Notes: generated from the letters alone by a model not told the origin. A stretch of 37,009 bases of DNA from Candidatus Sericytochromatia bacterium (GCA_035285325.1 JAYKJB010000115.1:1-37009), one strand, 5' to 3'; counted from the stretch's first letter, positions 1 through 8,034 are shown. Made by a program: numbers and translations.

Positions 1-1573
1 CAACCCGCTGGTCAACGTGGACCGTCCTGATGTGCCCAAACCGCCCGTGACCATCAGCGGGACGGATGGCTGCGAACGCTTCGGGCCCGATAGCCCGTCG
101 TTCGTGATTCCGGCCGGCAGCGATCGCGTGTGTCCGATGATCTATCCGCCGCCGCCCGGCTGCGACGCGGCCTCGCTCAACCTTTACGGCGAGTTCGCGG
201 GGCTGCGTGCGCCGGCGGAATTCCGCAGCCTGCCCGATGGCGCCGCCGTGCGGGGGCGCCTGCGCGAGATTTACACGCAATCAGGCGGAGTGCCGATGGT
301 TGGGACGGCGGGGGGGGCCATGGGAGCGCCTGGTTCAACGAGCGCCAGTGAAGGAACCTATCGCTTGAAGCTGACGCCGCCGCTGGCCAAGCGCCGGATG
401 ACGGCCTGGGAGTGCCTGCAAACCGGCTACCCGGAACTGGCGCAGGCCTTCCTGGACGGTGAAGGCCCGGTCTCCCCCCCGCCGCCGCCGGAACCCCCGA
501 TCGCGGTGGAGCCGCAACCGGATTGGCCGCCCGTGAGCGAGCCCTGGTTCCCCGTGCCTTGCGTGCCCGGGCCTAGCCAGACGGTCGTGTTGAGCGGGCA
601 CGTGTTTGACGAGCAGGGCGTGCCTTTCCGGGACGAGGTCGAGGTGCGCGTGGCCTCGCGGGACTTCGGCTTCCTGCGCGACGTGACCGTGGTCGATGGG
701 CGCTTCGAGGTGCCGGACGCGCCGGCCGGCGTGCGCCTGGAAGTAACGGTGCGACACGTCCCTTCGGGCGAGTCGCGGCGTCGCTTCGTGACCCCGCTGG
801 CCACCTTCCAGGATTGCGGGCAGCCCGGCTTTGCGACGCTCAACTTCGGTGGCACGCGTACCGACACCGACCCGCTCGGCCACCGCTATCCGCTGGCGGC
901 CAAGGCGCCGGTGCTGAAGCAGGAGCCCGCCCGCCTGAAGGGGGAGATCTACGACCTCACCGGCAAGCTGGTGCCGGACGCCGCGGTGACGCTCCTGAGC
1001 CTGGGGGCCCAGGCGGTCAAGCTCCAGACGCGGACCTCCGCCGAGCGAGGGGCCTACTCCTTCGAGGCCGTCCCGGCCGATGAGGCCGTCGAATTGACCG
1101 TCTCTCACCCGGACTATCTCCCGGTGGTGCGCACGCTTCCGCCGGTGGCAGCTGGGGATGGGGGTTATGCGCACTTCGGTGGCAAGGCCACCCGCGAAGA
1201 CCCGCTTGCGCCTCAGTTTGCGCTGGTCAAGCGCTTGCAGGAAGCCCCGGCAGCCGTCTTTGTCAGCGTGGGCGGCAAGGTGCGCGCCCCGCAGGCCAAG
1301 GTGCAGCTCCCGCCCGCCGGCGTGGTGCGGCTGGAGGGGGAATCGGACCAGGGCCCCTTCAAGCAGGAGGCCAAGCTCGACAGCTCCAGCAACTACACCT
1401 TCGACAAGGTGCCGGCTCGCCTGCGCGGCACCCTCACGGTCGAGGCGCCGGGCTACGAGAAGGTCATGCGCCTGGTGCGGGTGGGCCGTCAGGCTGCGAC
1501 CTTCCACTTCGGGGCGTCGGACCGGAGTGATCCGCAAGGCGATGCCTATGGCCTGGTGGAGAAGCTCGACTGA
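1..1573 (+). CDS. Surface protein with three carboxypeptidase-regulatory-like modules (5' partial)
   Basis: The reading frame is open to the left edge of the window (codons begin at base 2), so the true start is missing; a GTG at 17 is only the first internal start-like codon. About 523 codons are visible. Counting from 17, a Cys/Pro-containing region is followed by a proline-rich hinge (residues 150-187) and three beta-sandwich modules of roughly 100 residues (about 189-293, 305-404, 414-515). The modules resemble the carboxypeptidase regulatory-like/transthyretin-like fold, with the usual G-x-V-x-D-x-x-G start and a G-x-Y/F-x-F-x-x-V-P motif in the middle. Each ends in the same 16-17 residue signature, FGG(x)4-6DP(x)4-5L. 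Such modules are common in secreted or outer-membrane proteins as structural spacers. No enzyme domain is visible. A cell-surface or adhesive role is inference; the missing N-terminus could hold a signal peptide or another domain. Confidence 0.8.
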   Translation, partial: NPLVNVDRPDVPKPPVTISGTDGCERFGPDSPSFVIPAGSDRVCPMIYPPPPGCDAASLNLYGEFAGLRAPAEFRSLPDGAAVRGRLREIYTQSGGVPMVGTAGGAMGAPGSTSASEGTYRLKLTPPLAKRRMTAWECLQTGYPELAQAFLDGEGPVSPPPPPEPPIAVEPQPDWPPVSEPWFPVPCVPGPSQTVVLSGHVFDEQGVPFRDEVEVRVASRDFGFLRDVTVVDGRFEVPDAPAGVRLEVTVRHVPSGESRRRFVTPLATFQDCGQPGFATLNFGGTRTDTDPLGHRYPLAAKAPVLKQEPARLKGEIYDLTGKLVPDAAVTLLSLGAQAVKLQTRTSAERGAYSFEAVPADEAVELTVSHPDYLPVVRTLPPVAAGDGGYAHFGGKATREDPLAPQFALVKRLQEAPAAVFVSVGGKVRAPQAKVQLPPAGVVRLEGESDQGPFKQEAKLDSSSNYTFDKVPARLRGTLTVEAPGYEKVMRLVRVGRQAATFHFGASDRSDPQGDAYGLVEKLD

Positions 1574-1618
1574 CGCCTGAGGGGCCGGCCAGGCCGGCTT
1601 TCGCGACCCACTGAGCTG

Positions 1619-1654
1619 GGGTCCCGCGCTGCACGCTGCGGGACCCTTTTCTTT
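1619..1654 (+). terminator. Rho-independent terminator after the surface-protein gene
   Basis: A 9-bp perfect GC-rich stem (GGGTCCCGC at 1619-1627 with GCGGGACCC at 1638-1646) and a 10-base loop are followed directly by TTTTCTTT (1647-1654). It lies 45 bases after the stop codon at 1573. Confidence 0.85.
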
Positions 1655-1682
1655 CGTCGACAAATCCCGGAAGCCCTTGTGC

Positions 1683-1688
1683 TACAAT
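1683..1688 (+). promoter_or_regulatory. Predicted -10 box (TACAAT) and hairpin-rich leader of the coiled-coil gene
   Basis: TACAAT is the same -10 variant seen at 3982 and at 27191 (minus). No convincing -35 lies 16-18 bases upstream. A start near 1695 would give a leader of about 110 bases. That leader holds two small hairpins, CACGA/TCGTG around 1730-1740 and CGCCGC-TTT-GCGGCG at 1752-1766, just before the gene start. Whether the leader is regulatory is unknown. Confidence 0.5.
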
Positions 1689-1803
1689 AACCCCCGGCAA
1701 GCCACCTTTGCTGTCGGTGGTGGGCGTCACGATTTCGTGAAACCCTCGTTACGCCGCTTTGCGGCGCTGCCGACGGCCAACCCCGGGAGCCCTCGTCCGC
1801 CTC

Positions 1804-2940
1804 ATGTCCAGCGCCTACGATCAGCAACTTCGCAAGCTGATCGACCACATCCAGACGCTGAACCGCGCGCTGCACGAACGAGACGCGCATCTGGTGCAGT
1901 GGCAGCAGATCTCGCGCGCGGTCCAGGACGAGCGTGGGCAGCTGGCGCAGTCGCTCTTCGATGTCCTCAAGCAGACGCTCAACCAGTTCGCCGGCAAGTT
2001 TCAGGGGCTCAAGGCCGAGAACGCCAAGCTGCGTGGCTACATCGACCATCAGAAACAGCTGCACGAGATTCTGGCGCGCGACATGCAGGGCCAGCTGCAG
2101 TATGCCCTCAACCGCATCGACGACCTGTCGGCCGAGCGCCTGGCCTGGCGGCAGGAGCTCAATACCCATCGCCTGACGGCCATCAAGTCGCAGCAGCAGC
2201 TCCAGGAGCAGCGCGGCGTGGTCGATTCCCAGCAGGCGGCGCTGACGGAACTCAAGCGCCAGCTGGAAGCGGCCATGGTGCTGGCGCAGCGCGAAGAGAC
2301 GCATCAGGCCGAGATGAAACACCTGCGCCAGGAGCTTGCCAGCGTGAAAACCCGGCTGGCCACCCAGGACCAGCATCTGGCCGCGCGGGACCACGAGTTG
2401 CAGCAGCTGGCCGAGGCGCGTGAACAGGAAACGCAGCGCCTCATGAGCCTGCGCGAGCAGGACCAGCAGCGCGCCCTCGCGGCTTACGAAACCTTGAAGC
2501 AGCGCGCTTCACAGGAACTTTACAGTCTGCAAGCGGAACTGGCGCAGGCGCGTCAGATGAATCAGGGGGTGGATGAGCGGGTCGCTGAGATGACGGCGTT
2601 GCTGGCCAACTCCGAGCGCGAGGTGGCGCGGCTGTTCAAGGAGCTGGGCGAGGAGCGGGCCCTGCGCAAGGAGGCCGAGATTCGCCTGGCGACGACCGGC
2701 AAGGATCTGCGCAAGGCCAAGACCGCCGTCACCAAGCTCGAAAAGGCCGAAAAGGCGGCCAAGGGCGAACAGATGACCGATCTGCAGAAGCGCCTGGACG
2801 AGATGACGCGCGATTACAAGCAGTTGCAAGACGAACTGGCCAGCGCCGTGCGCGACAAGACGGCTTACATGCAGGCGCTCGAAGGCAACAAGGGCAAGGT
2901 GCGGCCCTTGCCCCCGCCTGCCGATGGCGGCACTACCTGA
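1804..2940 (+). CDS. Long coiled-coil protein of unknown function
   Basis: 378 residues. I chose the ATG at 1804, which has a GGGAG-type ribosome site about 14 bases upstream; an in-frame TTG at 1759 would add 15 arginine/proline-rich residues that look non-coding. Almost the whole chain is predicted alpha-helical coiled coil, rich in Gln, Glu, Ala, Leu, Arg and Lys with heptad-like spacing. It begins with an amphipathic helix (SSAYDQQLRKLIDHIQTLN) and ends in a short proline-rich tail (PLPPPADGGTT). There is no signal peptide, membrane segment or enzymatic motif, so it is probably a cytoplasmic scaffold or filament-like protein. It resembles SMC/KfrA-like coiled coils only in composition, so I make no family assignment. 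It has its own promoter and converges on the rfbD gene 24 bases downstream without an obvious terminator. Confidence 0.85.
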   Translation: MSSAYDQQLRKLIDHIQTLNRALHERDAHLVQWQQISRAVQDERGQLAQSLFDVLKQTLNQFAGKFQGLKAENAKLRGYIDHQKQLHEILARDMQGQLQYALNRIDDLSAERLAWRQELNTHRLTAIKSQQQLQEQRGVVDSQQAALTELKRQLEAAMVLAQREETHQAEMKHLRQELASVKTRLATQDQHLAARDHELQQLAEAREQETQRLMSLREQDQQRALAAYETLKQRASQELYSLQAELAQARQMNQGVDERVAEMTALLANSEREVARLFKELGEERALRKEAEIRLATTGKDLRKAKTAVTKLEKAEKAAKGEQMTDLQKRLDEMTRDYKQLQDELASAVRDKTAYMQALEGNKGKVRPLPPPADGGTT

Positions 2941-2964
2941 CAGGCCGGGGCCTCGCTGTCGCGA

Positions 2965-3828
2965 TCAGGCTCCGCCGAAGGGTTGGGTGGCCAGGTAGCG
3001 GGCCAGGCTCTCCTCCCAGGGGGGGAGTGCGGCCACGCCGGCCAGGGCCAGCGAGCTGGGATCCAGCACCGAGTAGCGCGGTCGGGGCGCCGGACGCGCC
3101 ATGCGGGCCGTGTCGATCGCTTCGAGCGGGGCCGGCAGGTGTTCCAGCTGGAACACCCGCTGGGCCAGCGTGAACCAGGAGCAGGTGCCCGTCCCGGTGG
3201 CGTGGTAGGTGCCGTGGCGTCCGCTCTTCAGCAGCGCGGCCAGGGCGATCGCCAGGTCGTGGCTCCACGTCGGGCTGCCGAACTGGTCATCGACCACCCG
3301 CACCACCTCTCGTCCCCGTCCCAGCCGCCGCATCGTGTCGACGAAGTTGCCGCCGCCCGCGCCGTACAGCCAGGCGGTGCGGATGATGAAATGCGCCTCC
3401 AGGCTTTGCCGGACGGCTTCCTCGCCGCCCAGCTTGCTGCGCCCGTAAGCACTCAGGGGGCCGGTGGGCGCATCGATGGGGTAGGGCTGCGAGGCTTCGC
3501 CATCAAAGACGTAATCGGTGCTGAGATAGGCCAGGGTCGCCCCCTGTTCCCGACAGGCCCGGGCCAGCGTGCGGGTGGCCTCGGCATTGATGCGCCAGGC
3601 TTCCTCCGGGGCTCGCTCCGCGGCGTCCACCTGCGTGTAAGCGGCACAGTGAACCACGATGGGAGGCTGCTCCGTGGCGAGCTTCGCCTGAACGGCGTGC
3701 GGATCGGTCACGTCGAGGTCGGCCCGGGTACAGGCCAGCACCGGGTGACCGGCGGCCCGCAGCACGGGAATGAGGTCAGCGGCCAGCAAGCCCCCGGCGC
3801 CCGTGACCAGAATTTTGGCGGCAGTCAT
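2965..3828 (-). CDS. rfbD: dTDP-4-dehydrorhamnose reductase (RmlD/RfbD)
   Basis: 287 residues, normal length for RmlD, an extended short-chain dehydrogenase. It catalyses the last step of dTDP-L-rhamnose synthesis, the NAD(P)H-dependent reduction of dTDP-4-dehydro-6-deoxy-L-mannose. Visible motifs are the Rossmann TGAGGLL loop at residues 9-15, STDYVFDG at 103-110, the catalytic pair Y128xxxK132 in YGRSK, RTAWLYG at 150-156 and DQFGSPT at 181-187, all typical of the family. The product would supply rhamnose for LPS O-antigen or other surface glycans. No rmlA, rmlB or rmlC lies nearby, so the pathway is split. The start has no Shine-Dalgarno sequence; a TATGAT -10 box ends 8 bases before the ATG, suggesting a leaderless mRNA. 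Confidence 0.93.
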   Translation of the reverse strand: MTAAKILVTGAGGLLAADLIPVLRAAGHPVLACTRADLDVTDPHAVQAKLATEQPPIVVHCAAYTQVDAAERAPEEAWRINAEATRTLARACREQGATLAYLSTDYVFDGEASQPYPIDAPTGPLSAYGRSKLGGEEAVRQSLEAHFIIRTAWLYGAGGGNFVDTMRRLGRGREVVRVVDDQFGSPTWSHDLAIALAALLKSGRHGTYHATGTGTCSWFTLAQRVFQLEHLPAPLEAIDTARMARPAPRPRYSVLDPSSLALAGVAALPPWEESLARYLATQPFGGA

Positions 3829-3836
3829 CGCGGGTG

Positions 3837-3842
3837 ATCATA
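3837..3842 (-). promoter_or_regulatory. Predicted -10 box (TATGAT) of rfbD, probably leaderless
   Basis: On the minus strand TATGAT is followed by eight bases and then the rfbD ATG at 3828. A start site 6-8 bases after the -10 would fall at or next to the A of the start codon. No ribosome-binding site exists in this gap. Confidence 0.55.
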
Positions 3843-3981
3843 ACACGGAGCAGCCCGCTGGCTTGTAGCCGTTTGCACAAGGCCTTGTGGGCCTTTGGGG
3901 CAGGCGTCTGTGGGCGAAGTGAGCGAGGGCAGATCTGCCGTGAGGGGTGCTCCAGCCACCTGCCACCCGTCAAAAACCGGG

Positions 3982-4014
3982 TACAATGACAACAGTCCAT
4001 CCGCTTCGGATGGA
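3982..4014 (+). promoter_or_regulatory. -10 box and 5'-end hairpin of the BAX-inhibitor-1-like gene
   Basis: TACAAT at 3982-3987 is followed almost at once by a perfect 8-bp hairpin (TCCATCCG at 3996-4003, loop CTT, CGGATGGA at 4007-4014). If transcription starts near 3994, the hairpin forms the extreme 5' end of the mRNA, where it could protect against decay. The rest of 3829-4049 shows no gene. Confidence 0.5.
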
Positions 4015-4049
4015 AGGAAATGCGTCGTATTGAAAGGAGCACACGCCCC

Positions 4050-4757
4050 ATGTCGTTCGAGATGGATCGCGCGCGTCATATCGGCACCCTGCCGGCTTCC
4101 AGCTGGGGGGCCATGAGCAAGCAGACCTTCACCACCAAGGTCATGCCCGCCTTCGGAATGGGCCTGCTGGTGGCCGCTGCCGGCGTTTACGGTGGTTTCA
4201 CCGTGCTCAAAACGGCTCCCGCCATTGCCATGCCTTTGCTGATCGCAGCGGTGGTGGCCGAGCTGGCCCTGGTCTTCACCTCCGGGATGTGGCAACGCAA
4301 GGAAGGCCTCAACCGGGTGCTCTTTTTCCTTTACGCGGCCCTGTCCGGTGCGACCTTGGTGCCTCTGCTGGCCTGGGCCGGCCTGCGCGGCGGTCTGCCG
4401 GTGATTGCGCAGGCCCTTACCGTGACGGCCGTGACCTTTGGCGGATTGTCCCTCTACGGGGCCACCACCAAGCGCGACTTCGCCAACATGGGCGGCTTCC
4501 TGTTCATCGCCGTGCTGGCCCTGTTCGTGGCGGGCCTGTTCAACATCTTCTTTCACTCCAGCGTGCTGTCGCTGATTCTCGCGCTGGGCGGCGTCGGTAT
4601 TTTCTCTGCCTTCACCGTGTATCAGATGAACGTCATCCGCAACTACTATGACGATGCGGACTGGATGGGCGCTGCGCTGGGCATGTTCATCAACTTCATC
4701 GGGCTGTTCCAGTCGATCCTGCAGCTGTTCGGCCTGATGTCGGGCCGGGACGACTGA
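4050..4757 (+). CDS. BAX inhibitor-1/YccA family integral membrane protein
   Basis: 235 residues from the ATG at 4050, which has AAAGGAG ten bases upstream; an in-frame ATG at 4020 lies before that ribosome site and is less likely. After a short polar N-terminus there are about seven hydrophobic segments. The C-terminal signature includes FTVYQMNVIRNYYDDADWMG followed by a hydrophobic helix (GMFINFIGLFQSILQLFGL). This length, topology and acidic DD pair are characteristic of the BI-1 (TMBIM/YccA/YbhL) family. Known members are pH-sensitive calcium-leak channels (BsYetJ) or modulators of the FtsH protease (E. coli YccA); which applies here cannot be read from sequence. It has its own promoter with a structured 5' end. 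The next gene begins 57 bases later. Confidence 0.92.
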   Translation: MSFEMDRARHIGTLPASSWGAMSKQTFTTKVMPAFGMGLLVAAAGVYGGFTVLKTAPAIAMPLLIAAVVAELALVFTSGMWQRKEGLNRVLFFLYAALSGATLVPLLAWAGLRGGLPVIAQALTVTAVTFGGLSLYGATTKRDFANMGGFLFIAVLALFVAGLFNIFFHSSVLSLILALGGVGIFSAFTVYQMNVIRNYYDDADWMGAALGMFINFIGLFQSILQLFGLMSGRDD

Positions 4758-4814
4758 TTCCTCCGCATCGGAAAGCCTCCCGGATTGACGGGCGGGCATT
4801 CGCTTGGACCAGGC

Positions 4815-6152
4815 ATGACCGACCGGCCCTCTCCTGATTCCAACGCCCGGGACCACGCCCCCTCAGCACCCTCACCGGCGCTGGGGGGCGATCGCCGTTC
4901 GGGTGGCCTGGACAACATCGCTCCCTCGGTCGTGGCGGCTTTTTTCAAGGAGCGCCCCGTCGTGCCGACGCCTCCGCCGCTGGCCGAGTTGCCCCCGGCG
5001 GTCGAGGCCCCGACGCCGCGCAAGCCGGACTCGCTGGGCGACCTCAAGTCGCTGGATGGCGAGGCCCTGCGCGCCCGTCAGTTGAAGATTGCCCATCTGG
5101 CCCAGATGTTTGCCGGTCGGGAGGCCCTCGCCCGCGAGGCCGCTCCACCGGCTGCTGCGCCGGAGGCGTCGCCCCTGTCGCCTCCCCTGTCGCCTCCCCG
5201 GGAAGGGACCAAACGGCTCGCCTCGCCGGCGAAACCAGCCAACCCCCGCGCCGCGACGGGCCCCCTGGGGCGGGTCAGCACCGGGGGCCTCAAACCCAAA
5301 CCGGATGTGCGCGCCCGCCATCTGGAACTGCGGCGAAACGCGGCCGGAGCGGGAGCGGGGGCGCCGCCCGCCACCGGCGAGAAGCTGGATCGCCTGGTGG
5401 CCAACGCGCTGGGGCAGGAGGGGGTGGTCGCTTTGCGTCAGGCGATCGCCGTGATCGAGGACGCGGCCCTGCCGGCCCGGCTGCAAGCCCTGACGGCCCG
5501 CGTGACGGACATGGTGCCGGGGGCGGACGGGGTCGTGCGGCTGGGCGCCGACGTCGGGAAGCGCGTGCTGGTCAGCAACCTCGACCCCATCACGGCCCTT
5601 TCGCTGGCGGCCAAGGAGTCCGCTGCCAACCTCGAACGCTTGAAGCAGTGGTCCGACCTCAGCCACAAGGAGCGGATGCTGGCCACCACCTCGCTGACGG
5701 CCAATCTGGCCGAACTCGTCGGAGCGGTCACGCCGCCGCCGGTGAATTTCGGGGCGCAGCTGGCTTCCGCGGGGCTGCAACTCGTCAACCTGGCCGTCGA
5801 ACACACGGACTCGCTGGAGACGGTGACGGCAGGGGCCGTGCAGGGCGAGGCCACGCGCCGCGTGCTGGGGGAGGTCGGCGATCGCAGTGCCGTCCTGGCT
5901 CACCGGGTCAAGGAGGCCTGGGGCGATCTCGCCACACGGCTGGACACCCTGAAAACCACCCGGCCGCGAGCGCCCGTGGCCCTGCAGCGTGTGTTTGATT
6001 CCCAGTCGTATGACCAGTTTCGGCAACATCCGGCCACCAAGGGGCTCGCGACCGGCCTGGAGAACCTGGTCTACAACCTCACGCGGCGCGCGCAGAATGG
6101 GCGTGATCAGCTTCAGCACTGGATCGCCCGCCAGCGGCGCAAGCCGCGCTGA
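4815..6152 (+). CDS. Hypothetical protein, disordered N-terminus and helical C-terminus
   Basis: 445 residues from the ATG at 4815; a TTG at 4785 would add ten residues but offers no better ribosome site. The first 190 or so residues are rich in Pro, Ala, Ser and Arg and look disordered, including a short repeat (PLSPPLSPP). The rest appears mainly alpha-helical, with amphipathic segments rich in Ala, Leu and Val (for example VALRQAIAVIEDAALPARLQ) and a basic tail (QRRKPR). There is no signal peptide, transmembrane helix, cysteine cluster or recognisable catalytic motif. I do not recognise the family. It follows the BI-1 gene on the same strand by 57 bases, so cotranscription is possible, and it converges on the zinc-ribbon gene. 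Codon use matches its neighbours, so I take it as a genuine lineage-specific gene. Confidence 0.8.
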   Translation: MTDRPSPDSNARDHAPSAPSPALGGDRRSGGLDNIAPSVVAAFFKERPVVPTPPPLAELPPAVEAPTPRKPDSLGDLKSLDGEALRARQLKIAHLAQMFAGREALAREAAPPAAAPEASPLSPPLSPPREGTKRLASPAKPANPRAATGPLGRVSTGGLKPKPDVRARHLELRRNAAGAGAGAPPATGEKLDRLVANALGQEGVVALRQAIAVIEDAALPARLQALTARVTDMVPGADGVVRLGADVGKRVLVSNLDPITALSLAAKESAANLERLKQWSDLSHKERMLATTSLTANLAELVGAVTPPPVNFGAQLASAGLQLVNLAVEHTDSLETVTAGAVQGEATRRVLGEVGDRSAVLAHRVKEAWGDLATRLDTLKTTRPRAPVALQRVFDSQSYDQFRQHPATKGLATGLENLVYNLTRRAQNGRDQLQHWIARQRRKPR

Positions 6153-6228
6153 GCTTCGGGCGGCCGCGCTGGCCGGACACTGCTGGGCCGATTGCTCAGG
6201 GCGAGGGTGCCGGTGCGGGCCCTGCCCG

Positions 6229-6603
6229 TCAGCGATACTTGAGAATGTTGTAAATGGTGCGCACTTCTCCGCCGTCGAACCAGCGCCCTTTGCAGCGCTT
6301 GCAGGTGTCGATCATGATGCCCTGGTTGTTCCAGTTGAAGCGCTCCAACGGGACCTTGCAGGCCGGGCAGGTCGCGGGTCCCTCGGTGCTGCCTGGGGGC
6401 AGGCTTTGCTTGGGCGTGTTGAGCTGGACGACCTCCAGGTCGAGCAGGATGTTGGCCCGGCGGTCAGCCTCGAAGTCGTGCGCTTCCAGCCAGACCCCGC
6501 CGCAGCGGTTGCTGCAGACATCCACCTCGACTTGCCATTTTTCGACGTCCGTGGTGATGGTGTGGGTTTTCAGGGGAATGCGGCAACGCGGGCAGAGCGC
6601 CAT
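6229..6603 (-). CDS. Double zf-TFIIB-type zinc-ribbon protein
   Basis: 124 residues with GGAGG seven bases before the ATG. Two copies of the zf-TFIIB (transcription-factor zinc-finger, PF13453-like) ribbon are visible: C4xxC7 with C30SNRC34 and the signature GGVWLE, then C79xxC82 with C101KRC104 and KGRWFDGGE. The W-L/F-D/E-x-G-E motif after the second cysteine pair is diagnostic of this family, which is widespread in bacteria and mostly uncharacterised; members are presumed small zinc-binding regulators or adaptors. Here two ribbons are fused by a 40-residue linker, whereas many members have one. No DNA-binding helix is evident. It lies alone between convergent and divergent neighbours, with a possible TATATG -10 at 6642-6647. 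Confidence 0.9.
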   Translation of the reverse strand: MALCPRCRIPLKTHTITTDVEKWQVEVDVCSNRCGGVWLEAHDFEADRRANILLDLEVVQLNTPKQSLPPGSTEGPATCPACKVPLERFNWNNQGIMIDTCKRCKGRWFDGGEVRTIYNILKYR

Positions 6604-6641
6604 GGAAACCTCCGTCAGGTCGATACGGTCACGCCGAGCCC

Positions 6642-6647
6642 CATATA
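6642..6647 (-). promoter_or_regulatory. Possible -10 box (TATATG) of the zinc-ribbon gene
   Basis: On the minus strand GGGTATATGG resembles the GGGTACAATG and CGGTATAGTG boxes of nearby genes and lies 38 bases before the start codon, with GGAGG in between. No -35 is visible, so the call is tentative. Confidence 0.35.
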
Positions 6648-6743
6648 CCCAGGTGAGGCCGGACGCCTCGCGCCCGCGTTGTGAGCTCTTTCCAAGGCGT
6701 GTCGGGGGGCGTCATCGGCCAGGCAAGTTCAGCGGGGATCCGG

Positions 6744-6749
6744 TATAGT
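6744..6749 (+). promoter_or_regulatory. Predicted -10 box (TATAGT) of the P-loop gene
   Basis: TATAGT lies 37 bases before the ATG at 6787. A small GCGGT-ACA-CCGC hairpin in the leader precedes the ribosome site GAGGAGAGG (6776-6784). No good -35 is present. Confidence 0.5.
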
Positions 6750-6786
6750 GGGGAGGCGGTACACCGCTGTTTGCTGAGGAGAGGGC

Positions 6787-7386
6787 ATGAGCTTGGTCAA
6801 GGTGGTATTCGACGGCGCGCCCGGCACGGGCAAATCGAAGACGCTCGAAGCGATTCGTCAGTTTTTTGCGATGAGCAACAACCTGCGCCAGATGTTCAAC
6901 TTGCCCACCTTCAAGGTCGGTTTCGTCAAGGAAGCGGCCTGGGACCTGTTCGAGGCGCATCCCGACATCAACCGCGGTGCCCTGGCGACCCAGCGCACGA
7001 TCCTCGACATGATGACCGAGCGAGAGGCCGAGCATCGTCATTGCGACATCGTCTTCATCGACCGCGGGGCTTATTCGATCAACGTCTATGAGAAGCTCTT
7101 CGGGATGGAGTCGATGGCCAGCCTGCAAGCCGACATCGATCGGCTCACGAGCGGCTATGACATGGTGTACCTCTTCCACCCGGACAACGTGATCCTGCGC
7201 AACAACGGGGTGCGCATCGAGGATGAGGAGACTCGCATGGGCCTCCATAACGCCTTCCTGGACCACCTGCAGACGCTGCGCTTGCCGCATCGCGTGTTGT
7301 TTGCCGAGAACACGGAACGTGCCGGCACGGTGATCGGGGACATTCTGGCCCTGCTTCAGAAGAAGGGCATTCCGATGCTGGTCTGA
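6787..7386 (+). CDS. P-loop NTPase of the NadR/AAA_28-like type
   Basis: 199 residues with a strong GAGGAGAGG ribosome site. Walker A is GAPGTGKS at residues 10-17, directly after the first beta-strand (VKVVFD). A hydrophobic strand with an Asp-Arg pair follows (IVFIDRG, about 88-94), as in nucleoside- and nucleotide-kinase-like P-loop proteins. A charged segment (RIEDEETR, 143-150) sits where such kinases have their lid. This pattern fits the AAA_28/NadR-C-like group of small ATPases that phosphorylate small molecules or act as switches. The substrate cannot be told from sequence. A GTPase is less likely because no NKxD motif is seen. It is monocistronic, ending in a strong hairpin at 7385-7417. 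Confidence 0.85.
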   Translation: MSLVKVVFDGAPGTGKSKTLEAIRQFFAMSNNLRQMFNLPTFKVGFVKEAAWDLFEAHPDINRGALATQRTILDMMTEREAEHRHCDIVFIDRGAYSINVYEKLFGMESMASLQADIDRLTSGYDMVYLFHPDNVILRNNGVRIEDEETRMGLHNAFLDHLQTLRLPHRVLFAENTERAGTVIGDILALLQKKGIPMLV

Positions 7387-7417
7387 GCCTTCTCCGGTCG
7401 TTTCGACCGGTGGGCTC
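7385..7417. terminator. Two-step hairpin between convergent genes, no U-tract
   Basis: An inner 7-bp stem (CCGGTCG at 7394-7400, loop TTT, CGACCGG at 7404-7410) sits inside an outer stem GAGCC (7385-7389)/GGCTC (7413-7417) that overlaps the stop codon of the P-loop gene. Neither strand has a T-run after it, so termination may be Rho-assisted or the hairpin may act as a 3' stabiliser. Confidence 0.5.
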
Positions 7418-7482
7418 AACCCGGCTGGCAACTCGTTCGACGCCAGGCCGTTGCGTTCACGCGCGGATCCCCCTCAGGACGT

Positions 7483-8025
7483 TCAGCGCCGCGCGTACCA
7501 CTTGGCGTAGAGCGTCTTGCGGTGAGGGCCATAGAGGCCTTGAAGCTGGCGCTCCAGACGATAGTAATGGGCCGGGTCGGCCGGGCGGCCTTTGAACGGA
7601 CTGATGACCACCACACCGTGGGCGCCCGCCTCGTGCATGCGCCACCACATCGTGGCCTGCTCTTGAGGGGTGGCCAGATGGAGGGCATAGGAGGCCACGA
7701 TCCAATCGGCGGCCGGCAGCGGCTCCCCGAAGCAGCCTACACTCGCCGAACAGCCGGTTTCTCGGACGTAGCGAGCCACCATCTCGGCCGACCGGTCCAC
7801 GCCCACGCAGCGGAGTTCCGGCTGGTGGGCCAGTAACTTGGTGACGAGCCCATCGCCGCAGCCGAGGTCCAGCACGCACCCGCTCAGCGGCGGGGCCAGT
7901 TCCTTCAGGATCCGGGCGATGCCGTCGGCATGCGGGTTGTCGTAGGCGTCCGCGCAGGCGCGATAATAGGCTTCCGGCGCGAGGTCGGTGCCGAGATAGG
8001 GATGCGGGCGCCCGTCGTCGGCCAC
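7483..8025 (-). CDS. Class I SAM-dependent methyltransferase
   Basis: 180 residues starting with GTG at 8025; no in-frame ATG exists before the motif-I region. Motif I is VLDLGCGDG at residues 51-59, followed at the expected distance by the acidic end of strand 2 (CVGVDRSAEM, 73-82). The post-I and motif-II regions are also recognisable (ADWIVASYALHLATPQEQ). This is the small methyltransferase-11/12/25-type Rossmann fold without an added substrate domain. The substrate is unknown; such proteins modify metabolites, lipids, proteins or RNA. It is the last gene of the minus-strand cluster and starts 9 bases after the stop of the 92-residue gene. It may work with the SNF2 helicase genes or simply share their transcript. 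Confidence 0.85.
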   Translation of the reverse strand: MADDGRPHPYLGTDLAPEAYYRACADAYDNPHADGIARILKELAPPLSGCVLDLGCGDGLVTKLLAHQPELRCVGVDRSAEMVARYVRETGCSASVGCFGEPLPAADWIVASYALHLATPQEQATMWWRMHEAGAHGVVVISPFKGRPADPAHYYRLERQLQGLYGPHRKTLYAKWYARR

Positions 8026-8034
8026 GTGCTCGCG

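Noticed and set aside
335-6119. Minus-strand frames 335-1663 and 4872-6119
   Set aside because: Both lie antisense to genes with better composition. The first also runs through the terminator at 1619-1654.
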